Positions 45,537 through 54,637 of a stretch of DNA of 64,000 nucleotides are shown here, piece after piece (the stretch's first letter is position 1; every line of letters begins with the position of its first letter). Under the pieces are notes generated by a model. The model had not been told where the DNA came from, searched no databases, and saw only the letters and a program-made list of their open reading frames with translations. The stretch is from positions 62,001-126,000 of the forward strand of contig NZ_FOBD01000015.1 in assembly GCF_900109515.1 (NCBI RefSeq). The letters run 5' to 3'. The stretch is from Paenibacillus sp. OK003 (lineage in GTDB: Bacteria; Bacillota; Bacilli; Paenibacillales; Paenibacillaceae). Both the position numbers and the translations under genes were made by a program.

Positions 45537-45573
45537 ATAAAACAAGACAGAAGCGTGTCCACGCCCCTGTCTA
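45537..45573 (-). terminator. Terminator of the GGDEF/EAL gene
   Basis: AGACAG...CTGTCT stem with inner CGTG/CACG followed by TGTTTTATTT on the minus strand. Confidence 0.75.
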
Positions 45574-45576
45574 TCC

Positions 45577-47703
45577 TTACCCCGTGGGTTTATCCACATC
45601 TCTCAAAAACTTTTTTTCAAAATCGGCTGCCTCAATCGGTTTGCTGAAAAAGTACCCTTGAGCCTCATGACAATGCTGATCACGAAGAAACGCAAGCTGG
45701 TCCTCATTTTCAACACCCTCAGCCGTCACTTTCAACTGCAGATGATGAGCCATCGACGTAATAGTCGACACAATTGCCGCGTTATTGCTGTCCTCCATCA
45801 CTTCATTGACAAAGGAACGGTCAATCTTGAGGCGGTCAATCGGCAGATCTTTCAAATAATGCAGTGAACTGTACCCGGTGCCAAAATCATCAATACTGAT
45901 GTGCACACCAATTTCCTTGATTTTGCGCAACTGCTCAAACGCACGATCCTTGTCAAACGTCATGCTCTCCGTAATCTCGAGCTCAAGCCACACCGGTTCC
46001 AAGCCTGTCTCTTTGAGAATGCCGCTGATGTTGTCCAGCAGATGGGAATGCCTGAATTGTCTCATGGACAGGTTAACCGACACACACAGCTTACGGTAAC
46101 CCGCTTCTTGCCAGCGCTTGTTCTGTGTACAGGCCTCACGCAATACCCATTCTCCAAGCGGCACGATCAGCCCACTCTCCTCAGCAAGAGGAATAAATTC
46201 CGCAGGGGATACTGCCCCTCTCAGCGGATGCTGCCAACGCACCAAAGCCTCCATACCCACAATCAACCCACTCGCCAGATTAACCTGCGGCTGATATACA
46301 AGATAGAATTGCCCACGATCCAGCGCTTTGCGCAAATCATTCTCAAGCTGCAAACGTTCCTGGGCTTTCATCTGCATCGCATGGGCATATCGGTTTAGCT
46401 CTATTCCCTGCTCTTTGGCATTATGCAGCGCCGTATCCGCATTCTGGATGATCTCTTCCGGTGAGTGTCCGTCATGCGGGTATATCGCCATACCAATACC
46501 CAGTGTGAGATGATATTCGTTCCCATCTACCGTTACAGGTTTTTCGAACAGTTGCAAGATCGATCTTGTCCGCCGCAACGCCGTATCTGTTGTGCAGAAG
46601 TCTGTCATGGTCAGTACGAACTCATCTCTTCCCAGTCCGAACACTTCCTCTCCCGGGAGCGAAGAATGCTTCAAACGCTGTCCAACCTGACGAAGTACAC
46701 GGTTAGCCGCTTGTTGGCCCAGTGAATCATTAATTGTTTTGAACCGGTTAATATTCAATACCAAGACTCCGACAAGCTGCTCCTCAACCATAGCTGCATT
46801 CATCATCACTTTCAGTCGCTGAGAAAGACGACGGCGATTCGGCAGCCCTGTCACATCATCATGATGAGCAATAAAATTCATTTTCGCTTCAGCCACCTGC
46901 TGTTTGAGGAAAGGCGTATCCACCACAGACGAATACAGTCCCTTCTGGATGAAGAAATAGCCTAAACAATCGATTAACAGACCTAGCAACAGATTGAGAT
47001 CATTAATCTTCGTAGCAGAGACAAAGTAACATTCTCCAAAGAAAAAACAGAGGATGGCACAAAGGATGGTAGGCAGATCAGCCTCTTTGCCTTTTTTCCA
47101 TTGAACAAATAACACAACAGCAGTCACGCCATACAGGATTCCGACCAGAAAATGAATTCGGGTAAACATGCCACCAAGCTCATTGCCCTCCAGTAAGTTC
47201 GGCAGCACAGCCCATTCCTGAATTGCCACTGTATACAAAACAATAAAAGTACCTAGAGTTCCACTGAAGATTAAAAATTTGCGTGGTAACGCAATTTCCC
47301 TCTCGCTGACTGTATATATGAACAGCAAACCTGCCGCACAAACAAGAGATCCCAGCGACATCATCTTCAACGAGAATTCTGACTCCACCATCGCGCCATT
47401 CGGTATTTCTTCGGCAAAAGAAACGATGTGAACCAGTTCAAATAAACCAATTAATAAAAACAGCGTAGTCATAAGGACCCTTCGGAGGGTCAGTCGTTGA
47501 GTCTGAAACAACCAGCTTTGATTATAAATGCCGATACAGGCCGCTGCCGCAGCGAATCCACCCAAGAGTGTCAAAACCGGATAACCGGATATGATCAGAT
47601 CAGAGCTTGCAGAGGAACGATACCATTGACTTGCGAGGAAACACAATAAGCCGCCTATCGCGACCCAACCTATTTTTCTCTGATCTTGCTGATTAGCCTT
47701 CAT
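45577..47703 (-). CDS. Membrane GGDEF/EAL c-di-GMP phosphodiesterase
   Basis: 708 residues. The N terminus has 7-8 transmembrane helices (about 10-245). The GGDEF domain (about 290-440) has a degenerate site, GLGRDEF in place of GGDEF, so cyclase activity is doubtful. The EAL domain (about 460-700) keeps GMEALVRW, the Asn in VNLSMRQF, ELEITES, DDFGTGYSSL, KIDRSFV and AEGVE, so hydrolysis of c-di-GMP is likely, perhaps tuned by GTP at the degenerate domain. The ATG at 47703 has GGAAGGA upstream; a GTG at 47730 is an alternative. Confidence 0.88.
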   Translation of the reverse strand: MKANQQDQRKIGWVAIGGLLCFLASQWYRSSASSDLIISGYPVLTLLGGFAAAAACIGIYNQSWLFQTQRLTLRRVLMTTLFLLIGLFELVHIVSFAEEIPNGAMVESEFSLKMMSLGSLVCAAGLLFIYTVSEREIALPRKFLIFSGTLGTFIVLYTVAIQEWAVLPNLLEGNELGGMFTRIHFLVGILYGVTAVVLFVQWKKGKEADLPTILCAILCFFFGECYFVSATKINDLNLLLGLLIDCLGYFFIQKGLYSSVVDTPFLKQQVAEAKMNFIAHHDDVTGLPNRRRLSQRLKVMMNAAMVEEQLVGVLVLNINRFKTINDSLGQQAANRVLRQVGQRLKHSSLPGEEVFGLGRDEFVLTMTDFCTTDTALRRTRSILQLFEKPVTVDGNEYHLTLGIGMAIYPHDGHSPEEIIQNADTALHNAKEQGIELNRYAHAMQMKAQERLQLENDLRKALDRGQFYLVYQPQVNLASGLIVGMEALVRWQHPLRGAVSPAEFIPLAEESGLIVPLGEWVLREACTQNKRWQEAGYRKLCVSVNLSMRQFRHSHLLDNISGILKETGLEPVWLELEITESMTFDKDRAFEQLRKIKEIGVHISIDDFGTGYSSLHYLKDLPIDRLKIDRSFVNEVMEDSNNAAIVSTITSMAHHLQLKVTAEGVENEDQLAFLRDQHCHEAQGYFFSKPIEAADFEKKFLRDVDKPTG

Positions 47704-47835
47704 GCCGTGTTTTTTCCTTCCCGGGATCACCTATCCTGAAATAACCTTAACGATATAAATCTACATTGTTACAATATTCGACATTTTTATATCTACCAAC
47801 GTTCAATTCACATGCGAATACATGCTATCTGGTAC

Positions 47836-47864
47836 ATAATAACATTTATTTCCGCAGACGTGAA
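47836..47864 (-). promoter_or_regulatory. Promoter of the GGDEF/EAL gene
   Basis: Minus-strand TTCACG and TATTAT with a 17-base spacer and an extended -10 TG, about 130 bases upstream of the ATG. Confidence 0.45.
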
Positions 47865-47930
47865 CAAAAAAATAAGCACTCCTAGGAATATTTATTCATA
47901 GATATGTAGAAAAACAAGGCAATAAGAACT

Positions 47931-47971
47931 AAAAAAACATGAACTCTCCATTGGAGTCCATGTTTTTTTAA
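47931..47971. terminator. Bidirectional terminator
   Basis: AAAAAACATGAACTC...GAGTCCATGTTTTTTT. It lies between the GGDEF/EAL gene and the DRE-TIM gene; the minus-strand reading would end the latter's transcript. The rest of 47731-48105 contains only the promoter above and the inverted repeat at 48063-48091. Confidence 0.8.
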
Positions 47972-48062
47972 TTTGCAACTGTATTTTAGACTAATTTTCG
48001 CCTATGTGCACCATTCGACTTAAAACGCTAATGCGCTAAAGTTATAGACGTAGTAGATTCAT

Positions 48063-48091
48063 TTCTTGTTGACTTAAAGTCAATTTCAAGA
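48063..48091. repeat. Inverted repeat after the DRE-TIM gene
   Basis: TTGACTT-A-AAGTCAA is a 15-base perfect palindrome, extended outward by TTCTTG/CAAGAA. It lies 14 bases after the stop codon at 48106 and has no T-tract. Confidence 0.5.
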
Positions 48092-48105
48092 ATTATGCAA
48101 CAAAC

Positions 48106-49062
48106 TTATTTATCAAAATTCACTTCTGGTGTCGTCAATTTATCAAAGAAATCAACAACCTTATCTTTATCTTCCGACGAACGCAGTGCCATCGCCGAGC
48201 GAGGATGCTCGTCCAATGTACCTGTAATCATATAAGGCAAAATGTAACCCCACTCTTCTTTTTCACGGAGAGGGACCATCAATTGCTCCAATACACCAAG
48301 TACGGGACGCAGATTGTATTTCGTGCCTTTCAAATGAGCAACAAGCAGTTCAGTCGGACAGTTCCCTGCAGCACGTCCCATACCGTATACGGAAGCATCC
48401 AGCAGTTCAACGCCAAGCTCAGCTGCTACCAACGAGTTCGAGAACGCCAGTTGCATGTTATTGTGCGTGTGAACGCCAAGACGTTTGTTCGGCAGATGCG
48501 TCTTGAACTTCTCCACCAGATATTTCACATCGTTATGATCCAGGCTTCCATAGGAGTCTACTATGTATACAACATCCACAGCACTTTCCTTGATCAGTTC
48601 AAATGCTTCCAGCAGTTCATTTTCCATAACATTAGACAATGCCATAATGTTCAGCGTTGTTTCATATCCACGATCGTGGAACGTTTGAACCAGAGCAAGT
48701 GCCTTGTCTACATCTTTGCTGTAGCAGGCTACACGGATCAGATCCAGCATGCTTTCGCTGCGCGGCAGAATGTCATTCTCGTCCACACGTCCAACGTCAA
48801 CGAGTGCAGACAATTTGGTATTTCCTTTTTGCGGAATTACCTTGCGCAGGAAATCATCATTCAGAAAACGCCATGGTCCAGCTTCCTCTGCACCTTTCAA
48901 GAGCTTCGGTGAGTTTTTGTATCCAATTTCCATATAATCAACGCCGGCTTCATTCAATCCAGCATAGAGCTGTTGAACAAAGTCCACGCTAAAGTCCCAA
49001 TTATTTACCAATCCGCCATCGCGAATTGTACAATCTACTATTTTGCAATGATTTGTCTTCAT
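48106..49062 (-). CDS. DRE-TIM metallolyase (HMGL-like aldolase domain protein)
   Basis: 318 residues. TIM barrel with the DRE-TIM metal motif VDCTIRDGG at the N terminus and the C-terminal metal ligands GVHTHNNMQLA, then VYGMGRAAGNCPTELL, as in 4-hydroxy-2-oxovalerate aldolase and HMG-CoA lyase relatives. It lacks the C-terminal regulatory domain of isopropylmalate or homocitrate synthases. Substrate is unknown, and no partner dehydrogenase or pathway genes adjoin. AAAAGGAG lies about 9 bases before the ATG. TTTACT-18-TATCAT upstream could be its promoter. Confidence 0.78.
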   Translation of the reverse strand: MKTNHCKIVDCTIRDGGLVNNWDFSVDFVQQLYAGLNEAGVDYMEIGYKNSPKLLKGAEEAGPWRFLNDDFLRKVIPQKGNTKLSALVDVGRVDENDILPRSESMLDLIRVACYSKDVDKALALVQTFHDRGYETTLNIMALSNVMENELLEAFELIKESAVDVVYIVDSYGSLDHNDVKYLVEKFKTHLPNKRLGVHTHNNMQLAFSNSLVAAELGVELLDASVYGMGRAAGNCPTELLVAHLKGTKYNLRPVLGVLEQLMVPLREKEEWGYILPYMITGTLDEHPRSAMALRSSEDKDKVVDFFDKLTTPEVNFDK

Positions 49063-49145
49063 TAATGTCTGCTCCTTTTCTGACCAACTTGTGTATTCCT
49101 CTCATGATACTTGAACGTAACAAGAAAAGTAAAGGGATTCCCGAC

Positions 49146-50462
49146 TTATTTACTTCGATAAGATTTCCATATCCGATCAATCTCACTCATCTCGGAATCG
49201 TCTGGAGCTTTCTTCCCATAGCGCACAGCGTTATAGGTATCTGGTAGCATCGCAGAGAGCTTCTGATCATCTTCTCTGGCTCCGTGCTGAACAATCGTCT
49301 CCGCAGCCTGCAATGGCGTATGTGCTCCCTGTATATCCACGCCCCGGTGTGCAGCTCTGTCAATCCACTTTCGATAATAATATCGAACACGTTCAGCTTC
49401 CTGTGAGGGCAGCGACTCCTTCTTGCGGAACCAGGATTTACGCGTTTTTGCAGGCGCCTCTAACGTTTCGCTAATGTCCACATACTCCGTCCGGGGTTCT
49501 ACCTTCTTCTGACCGGGCTGCAGTAGGCCTTTGAAACGCTCCATAAGTTTGTTTATCGCCTTCTGTCCCAAACGTAGGATAAGCCACAAGATCACAACTG
49601 CGACAGCCCCCATGACTACCCAGCCCAGGATATCCCAGAAAACAGAGGGCTCCCCTGCCGGTTCCATCCCTTCTGGCATCATTGGCGGTTCATTTGGAGC
49701 TGTAGGCGTAATAGATGGCTCCTGATTAGGGCTCGAGCCTATTAAACCTCTGATCCATGCAAGCAGACGGTCACGCAGTGGACCTAGCCAGGCAACAAGA
49801 CTGGGAAAAGCGCCGATTCCTGCAATCACAATCAGCATCCATACCAGACGCTGGTGATTGGCCCGGGCAAACTCACGTAACACGATCCGTTTTGAGCCAT
49901 CATTTAATATCGCCCGATCCAGCTGCACACTGTATTGGCCTACCAACCAGCCAACAAAACTGATTACTCCCGCTGCATATATGGTTCCGGTGTAAGCCCG
50001 AAGAGGTTGCATAAATTCCATTCCATTGGCCGCCCCACTAAGCACAATTGCACTGACTACACCCCAAATCTGCAAGCGCCAAATCAAAATCGAGCGGAAG
50101 ACAGGTTGAAAATTTATCCCAATATAGGCTGAAATAACACCCCATACCACTGCCGTCAGCAAATCAGGTAAAGGAAACGCCCACACTAGTGCTATAAGCA
50201 ATGAGACCAACAGCCCCATAAGCAACGCTGCTCCCCATCGAATAAATGTGTTTTTTTCGCTCAGGGTTGGTAATCTATGCTGTACCCACTGACCTAACCA
50301 GCCAGTAATAACAAAGATAGCCATTAATGTGTAAGGGAAACGTCCCGTTGCATAGAGGGAAGTCAGCGTTAAAAGCGGATAGAAATATACCCCAATCAAC
50401 AGAACGGCCGATATGGATAAAAACACTCTTTCCTTTTTACGGTTGCTTATGGACTCATTCAT
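49146..50462 (-). CDS. DUF4129 domain-containing membrane protein
   Basis: 438 residues. Five or six transmembrane helices in the first 215 residues, a Pro/Glu-rich external stretch, another helix near 275-295, and the C-terminal cytosolic DUF4129 domain (YYYRKWIDRAAHRGVDI...HTPLQAAETI). No transglutaminase core (Cys-His-Asp) is present, although such domains usually accompany DUF4129. Last gene of the moxR-DUF58-DUF4129 operon; its start overlaps the DUF58 stop by 4 bases. Confidence 0.8.
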   Translation of the reverse strand: MNESISNRKKERVFLSISAVLLIGVYFYPLLTLTSLYATGRFPYTLMAIFVITGWLGQWVQHRLPTLSEKNTFIRWGAALLMGLLVSLLIALVWAFPLPDLLTAVVWGVISAYIGINFQPVFRSILIWRLQIWGVVSAIVLSGAANGMEFMQPLRAYTGTIYAAGVISFVGWLVGQYSVQLDRAILNDGSKRIVLREFARANHQRLVWMLIVIAGIGAFPSLVAWLGPLRDRLLAWIRGLIGSSPNQEPSITPTAPNEPPMMPEGMEPAGEPSVFWDILGWVVMGAVAVVILWLILRLGQKAINKLMERFKGLLQPGQKKVEPRTEYVDISETLEAPAKTRKSWFRKKESLPSQEAERVRYYYRKWIDRAAHRGVDIQGAHTPLQAAETIVQHGAREDDQKLSAMLPDTYNAVRYGKKAPDDSEMSEIDRIWKSYRSK

Positions 50463-51574
50463 GCACTCACCGCCTTGGAATCGCTTTTCCCGCCCTCTAC
50501 CGGAAGTATAGTCACACGGTGGCCTTGCTCATGCAAACGCGCAATTTCATGTTCCATGGCTGGAGATACATAGGACGTAATTAAGAGATAACTGCGAACC
50601 TGCTGAGCCTCATCATTCCGTTCAACTTCATCACTCAGGAACTGCTCCATGGGAACCATGCATTTAAGCTCCGTCTCTGCCATAGCTTCCAGCAGCATTT
50701 CCAGATGAGGACTGCCGTAATCCGGCTCAATCCGCAATGGATCGCGCCCTCCACTCACACGATAGCCATTATGAGCAAACCCTGCGGGTAACCCTCTTCC
50801 AATCGCATCTACCGCTGCTGTTGCTGCATAACGGAGTGCCCGTTCGATCATCTCCGGGCGGGTAACGACACTCCACATGTCTGCTGACTCCTGAATGTTA
50901 ACCACAATCCACGATTGAGGGTCCGCAGTCCATCCCTGCTTATAGACCTGCAATTCTCCTGTGCGTGCACTCGCTTTCCAATGAATACGGTTCATCGGAT
51001 CACCCGCACCATACGGTCGTACCCCAAGAATCAGAAAGGGATCTTCAACAATCCATCGGGATACCTCAACCTCACCGTGCCATACCTGATAGATCGCAGG
51101 CAGATCCTCCGCATGAACAAGTGAAGGATATACGACCATCGACAGATGAACGGGAATTGGCTTCGAGGTACGCCAAAGGCCGAACAGATCCCCTCCGGTC
51201 ATAGTTACGCTGTTTAACGTGTAGATCCCACGTCTACTGCATACAAAAGGATGCTTGCGCGTAATACGGGTAAACGGTTTCAAAGTAAAGATACTTTTAT
51301 GATTCTGATAAATGTCTCCCTGACTGATATCCATGCCTGAGCCGGAACGGAATACAAATGAAACTGGCATCATAGCTTCAAGTCTGAGCCATGGAACCGA
51401 TACTCGTTTTTCATTCGCGATCGTCTCAACCATCTCCAGCTCATCCCCGGCGTAACAACGCATTTTGCTGAATTGTCTGGTGTACTTCAGCTTGCGTAAA
51501 GCCGGACGGCCGAACCATATGCCATGTACTCCGATAACAATGCCTCCAACAACGACAAGCCATAGTAATGCCAT
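50459..51574 (-). CDS. DUF58 domain-containing protein
   Basis: 371 residues. An N-terminal membrane helix (WLVVVGGIVIGVHGIW) and the DUF58/VWA-like domain with the signature RPYGAGDPMNRIHWKASARTG (about 205-225). DUF58 proteins work with MoxR ATPases, probably in assembly or metal loading of protein complexes or in envelope stress. Only 3 bases separate it from moxR upstream, and it overlaps the DUF4129 gene by 4 bases. Confidence 0.87.
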   Translation of the reverse strand: MALLWLVVVGGIVIGVHGIWFGRPALRKLKYTRQFSKMRCYAGDELEMVETIANEKRVSVPWLRLEAMMPVSFVFRSGSGMDISQGDIYQNHKSIFTLKPFTRITRKHPFVCSRRGIYTLNSVTMTGGDLFGLWRTSKPIPVHLSMVVYPSLVHAEDLPAIYQVWHGEVEVSRWIVEDPFLILGVRPYGAGDPMNRIHWKASARTGELQVYKQGWTADPQSWIVVNIQESADMWSVVTRPEMIERALRYAATAAVDAIGRGLPAGFAHNGYRVSGGRDPLRIEPDYGSPHLEMLLEAMAETELKCMVPMEQFLSDEVERNDEAQQVRSYLLITSYVSPAMEHEIARLHEQGHRVTILPVEGGKSDSKAVSA

Positions 51575-51577
51575 ATG

Positions 51578-52546
51578 TTATCGCCCGCTGCCTGTGGCAA
51601 GATTCTCCGTCGGCACTTCAGTCTGACTCAGAAGTTCCTGAATAATACGTTCCGCTAATCCCTCTTGTTGTCTCACTCGGTTGCGGAATACAAGCCGATG
51701 GGCTAACACGGGCTCCGCCAATAATTTAATATCATCAGGGAGAACGAAGTCTCTGCCATGTAAAGCAGCCCAGGCCTGACTTGCCTTGAGCAACGCCTGT
51801 GCTCCTCGTGGACTTACGCCCAGTGAAAGCTCGGGATGCTGCCTAGTCGCTTCTGTCAGACGGATAATATATCGCAAAAGATCTTCGTCGATTTGGACCG
51901 ATGTATACGTGCTCTGTGCCTCAAGCAGTTGCTCGCGACTAATGATAGCCGACAGATCGGCAACAGATCGGCTCGCTACCGTACGTCTCAGAATTTCTAC
52001 ACTTTCTTCACTACTTGGATAGCCCATTCGGATCTTCATCATGAAACGATCCATCTGTGCCTCGGGTAACGGAAAAGTCCCCTGGTTATCTACCGGGTTT
52101 TGTGTGGCAATGACGATAAACGGTCGTTCCAGCTGTCTGGTCGAACCATCAATACTAATTTGCCGTTCTTCCATGCACTCCAGCAAACTGGACTGGGTAC
52201 GCGGTGTAGCCCGGTTAATCTCATCTGCCAGCACCAGGTTGGCAAACAGGGGGCCAGGTCTGAATTCAAAGTCACCTTCTTTTTGATTGAAAAAGTGAAT
52301 TCCCGTCAAGTCGGATGGCAACAGATCCGGTGTGAACTGAATACGCTGGAAGGTGCAATCCAGTGAAGAGGCTACTGATTTGGCCAACATGGTTTTCCCC
52401 GTACCAGGTACGTCCTCCAGCAGGACATGTCCAGAAGCAATGATAGCTGTCATCACAAGCTCTATCGTATGGTCTTTGCCCACAATGATCTTCCCTACAT
52501 GGTCCATTAGCTGTTTGTTCATTTGTTCCATTCCCTGGATATTCAT
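51578..52546 (-). CDS. MoxR family AAA+ ATPase
   Basis: 322 residues. Walker A LLEDVPGTGKTMLAKS (about 40-55), Walker B LVLADEINRATPRTQSSLLE, sensor 1 FIVIATQNPVDNQGTFPLPEAQ with the family's Q-DRF element, and a C-terminal helical lid ending SPRGAQALLKASQAWAALHG. A chaperone-like ATPase that acts with the following DUF58 protein. GGGAGG lies upstream of the ATG. First gene of the operon. Confidence 0.92.
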   Translation of the reverse strand: MNIQGMEQMNKQLMDHVGKIIVGKDHTIELVMTAIIASGHVLLEDVPGTGKTMLAKSVASSLDCTFQRIQFTPDLLPSDLTGIHFFNQKEGDFEFRPGPLFANLVLADEINRATPRTQSSLLECMEERQISIDGSTRQLERPFIVIATQNPVDNQGTFPLPEAQMDRFMMKIRMGYPSSEESVEILRRTVASRSVADLSAIISREQLLEAQSTYTSVQIDEDLLRYIIRLTEATRQHPELSLGVSPRGAQALLKASQAWAALHGRDFVLPDDIKLLAEPVLAHRLVFRNRVRQQEGLAERIIQELLSQTEVPTENLATGSGR

Positions 52547-52617
52547 AATTGGTTCTTCCTCCCGTAAATTGAACTATGTATTCGCATTCATTCCTAACTA
52601 TAACCCTAATCGTCCCA

Positions 52618-52660
52618 ACAAAAAACAACAGGAATCGGCGGGTTAGCCAATTCCTGTTCG
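52618..52660 (-). terminator. Terminator of the histidine kinase gene
   Basis: ACAGGAAT...ATTCCTGT perfect stem followed by TGTTTTTTG on the minus strand. Confidence 0.78.
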
Positions 52661-52673
52661 CATAACTCTGTTT

Positions 52674-53777
52674 TCACACCAAAGGAAGCATAATGATGAA
52701 CCGGGTGCCTTCCCCTTTTTTGCTATCCACAGAGATGTTGCCTCCGTGATTTTTGATAATGCGGTAACTCACGGAAAGTCCCAGCCCTGTTCCGCTCTCC
52801 TTGGTGGTGAAAAACGGGTCAAACAGGCGTACTAGGGTGTTGTGGTCCATCCCCTGTCCATTATCAGCAATGGAGATCTGTACATACTTACCCTCGGTTC
52901 CCGTAGAGATCTGAATCAAGCCAGTATGCTCTTCGCCCACATCCTCGATGGCATCCATTGCGTTTTTAACCATATTCAAAATGACCTGCTTAATCTGTTT
53001 GACATCAATGGACACATTTAACGGGACTTCTGCTTCATCCAGGGTGATCTCGCACCCCTTCATTAATCCTTCGCTTTCTGTCAGCAAGACCACCTCTTTG
53101 AGCAAAGAGTTAACAGACATAATGGTCTTCTGAGGAGCTGACGGTTTCGAGGAATTCAGAAATTCGTAGATAATGTCGTTCGCCCTGTCAATCTCCGTTA
53201 GAATGATTCGAGCGTACTCGTCTTTCCCCAATTGCAGCAAATGAGGACGAAGCAACTGGATAAATCCGCGGATAGCCGTCAAAGGATTGCGAATCTCATG
53301 GGCAATCGATGCCGAAATCCGCCCCAGCATTGCAAGTTTGTCATTCTGATAAGCGGTCTGCTCAATCTGTTTATAATCGGAAACATCCTTCACACTGAAG
53401 AGGAAGTCCCCATCCATCTGATCCCCGTACGTTACTGTAACCAGCCAATGCCTGCCATACTCGTCAATCAATTCATGATAGCGCTTACGGTGAAAGATAG
53501 TTTCCCGATAGATCCGTAAAATTTTCTTTTTCTTGAATCGGCTCATCTGTGGATGATGCAGCATTTGCATCAGGGTGCAGCCGCTCAATAGACTCCTAGG
53601 AAGCTCCAACAATTTTGCCATTTGAACGTTAATAAACGTCAATACACCGTTACTGTCAAACAACATTATACCGCTATCCAGATGCTCCAGGACATTCTCA
53701 TATTTGTTGTTATCCAGATGTACAGGCGGGAATCCATTCGTTGGCCGAGGCACTGTATCCTGAAATTCACTAATCAT
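52674..53777 (-). CDS. PAS-domain sensor histidine kinase (sporulation-kinase type)
   Basis: 367 residues, soluble. PAS domain (about 25-130, LEHLDSGIMLFDSNGVLTFIN), HisKA with phosphorylated His160 in SIAHEIRNPLTAIRGF, and HATPase with N box QVILNMVKNAMDAIE, G1 DNGQGM, F box FDPFFTTKESGTGLGLS. No cognate response regulator is adjacent, as for orphan KinA-KinE kinases that feed the Spo0 phosphorelay; that role is inference. AAAGGAGG lies 8 bases before the ATG at 53777. The frame continues to 53951, but those residues look non-coding. Confidence 0.88.
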   Translation of the reverse strand: MISEFQDTVPRPTNGFPPVHLDNNKYENVLEHLDSGIMLFDSNGVLTFINVQMAKLLELPRSLLSGCTLMQMLHHPQMSRFKKKKILRIYRETIFHRKRYHELIDEYGRHWLVTVTYGDQMDGDFLFSVKDVSDYKQIEQTAYQNDKLAMLGRISASIAHEIRNPLTAIRGFIQLLRPHLLQLGKDEYARIILTEIDRANDIIYEFLNSSKPSAPQKTIMSVNSLLKEVVLLTESEGLMKGCEITLDEAEVPLNVSIDVKQIKQVILNMVKNAMDAIEDVGEEHTGLIQISTGTEGKYVQISIADNGQGMDHNTLVRLFDPFFTTKESGTGLGLSVSYRIIKNHGGNISVDSKKGEGTRFIIMLPLV

Positions 53778-54051
53778 GTCAGGTTCCTCCTTTTCACGTA
53801 AATGATAAACTTGCCATTCGGACATCATATCATCACAGAAACAGGAAGGGCCGATTTTATTTTTCATTACCGGTGCCCTTTCATTAGGGGGCTGAGCCGA
53901 AAATATGGATGGCATGTCCGGAACCCAAGCTGGTCTATTCCGGGTAACCAAGAGTCGATCCGGAAAACATGATACGTCTGTTCCATTCTAACCTTCTCCT
54001 ATTCCCAAACACGAACATTTTTTGCTCCGCCTCGTTTGCAAGTCTGTTTTT

Positions 54052-54081
54052 ATCATAGACAAGTTTATAGAAGAGAGTCAA
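54052..54081 (-). promoter_or_regulatory. Promoter of the histidine kinase gene
   Basis: Minus-strand TTGACT and TATGAT with an 18-base spacer, giving a leader of about 265 bases before the ATG at 53777. I see no known riboswitch in that leader. Confidence 0.5.
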
Positions 54082-54147
54082 TCGGAGAAAGTGTCGAATG
54101 GAAATTATTTTAAGAAAAACCGTGAATTAGTTTCTATATACAACAAA

Positions 54148-54190
54148 AACGAAGCTTATTCGCTTGATTAGCGAATAAGCTTCGTTTGTA
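54148..54190. terminator. Bidirectional terminator, perfect 16-bp stem
   Basis: ACGAAGCTTATTCGC and its exact complement are separated by 7 bases. AAAAACG precedes and CGTTT follows. It ends the minus-strand zinc-ribbon gene. Confidence 0.85.
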
Positions 54191-54220
54191 TAATTTAAAT
54201 TTTAAATAATTAAATTCAAT

Positions 54221-54637
54221 CTATAGTCCACTCTTGTTATGCTGAATTTTGAGTCTGCGCTGACTCATGACGGCTAAGCGACGCTTGAGTTCACTTTCCC
54301 ACTTCTCATCCTTCATTTCCTTGGCAAGACGAAGTAGATCCAGAGACATGTCGATCTGACGCTGCACAATGACCATAGCATCCTCGCTTTCACGATTCAC
54401 GCAATTTTCAAAAATCGCATCTTCATCTTCCGTCACGTAATCTTGAAAATCAATCTCCGACGCACCATCTCCATGCGCATATTCAGCCAAAATTTCATAT
54501 TCATTTTCCACTTTATAATGCACTTCTACCCGGTGACACACCGGACAAAACAGCAGGGGAACATTATGAACCTGGGTGCGGTAATGCTTCAGCGTGCCCT
54601 TTGTTCCCACCATACTTGCCCCACAACAGTAACTCAT
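54221..54637 (-). CDS. CxxC zinc-binding protein of unknown function
   Basis: 138 residues. The N terminus has SYCCGASM and, 25 residues later, LLFCPVCHRVEVHY, which together form a likely zinc ribbon. The middle is acidic (TEDEDAIFENC), and the C-terminal half is helical and basic (LKRRLAVMSQRRLKIQ). No function known. AAGGAGGGTGA precedes the ATG. It is a single-gene unit. Confidence 0.6.
   Translation of the reverse strand: MSYCCGASMVGTKGTLKHYRTQVHNVPLLFCPVCHRVEVHYKVENEYEILAEYAHGDGASEIDFQDYVTEDEDAIFENCVNRESEDAMVIVQRQIDMSLDLLRLAKEMKDEKWESELKRRLAVMSQRRLKIQHNKSGL

Noticed and set aside
53778..53951. N-terminal extension of the histidine kinase to 53951
   Set aside because: Residues do not resemble a domain, and AAAGGAGG lies 8 bases before the ATG at 53777.
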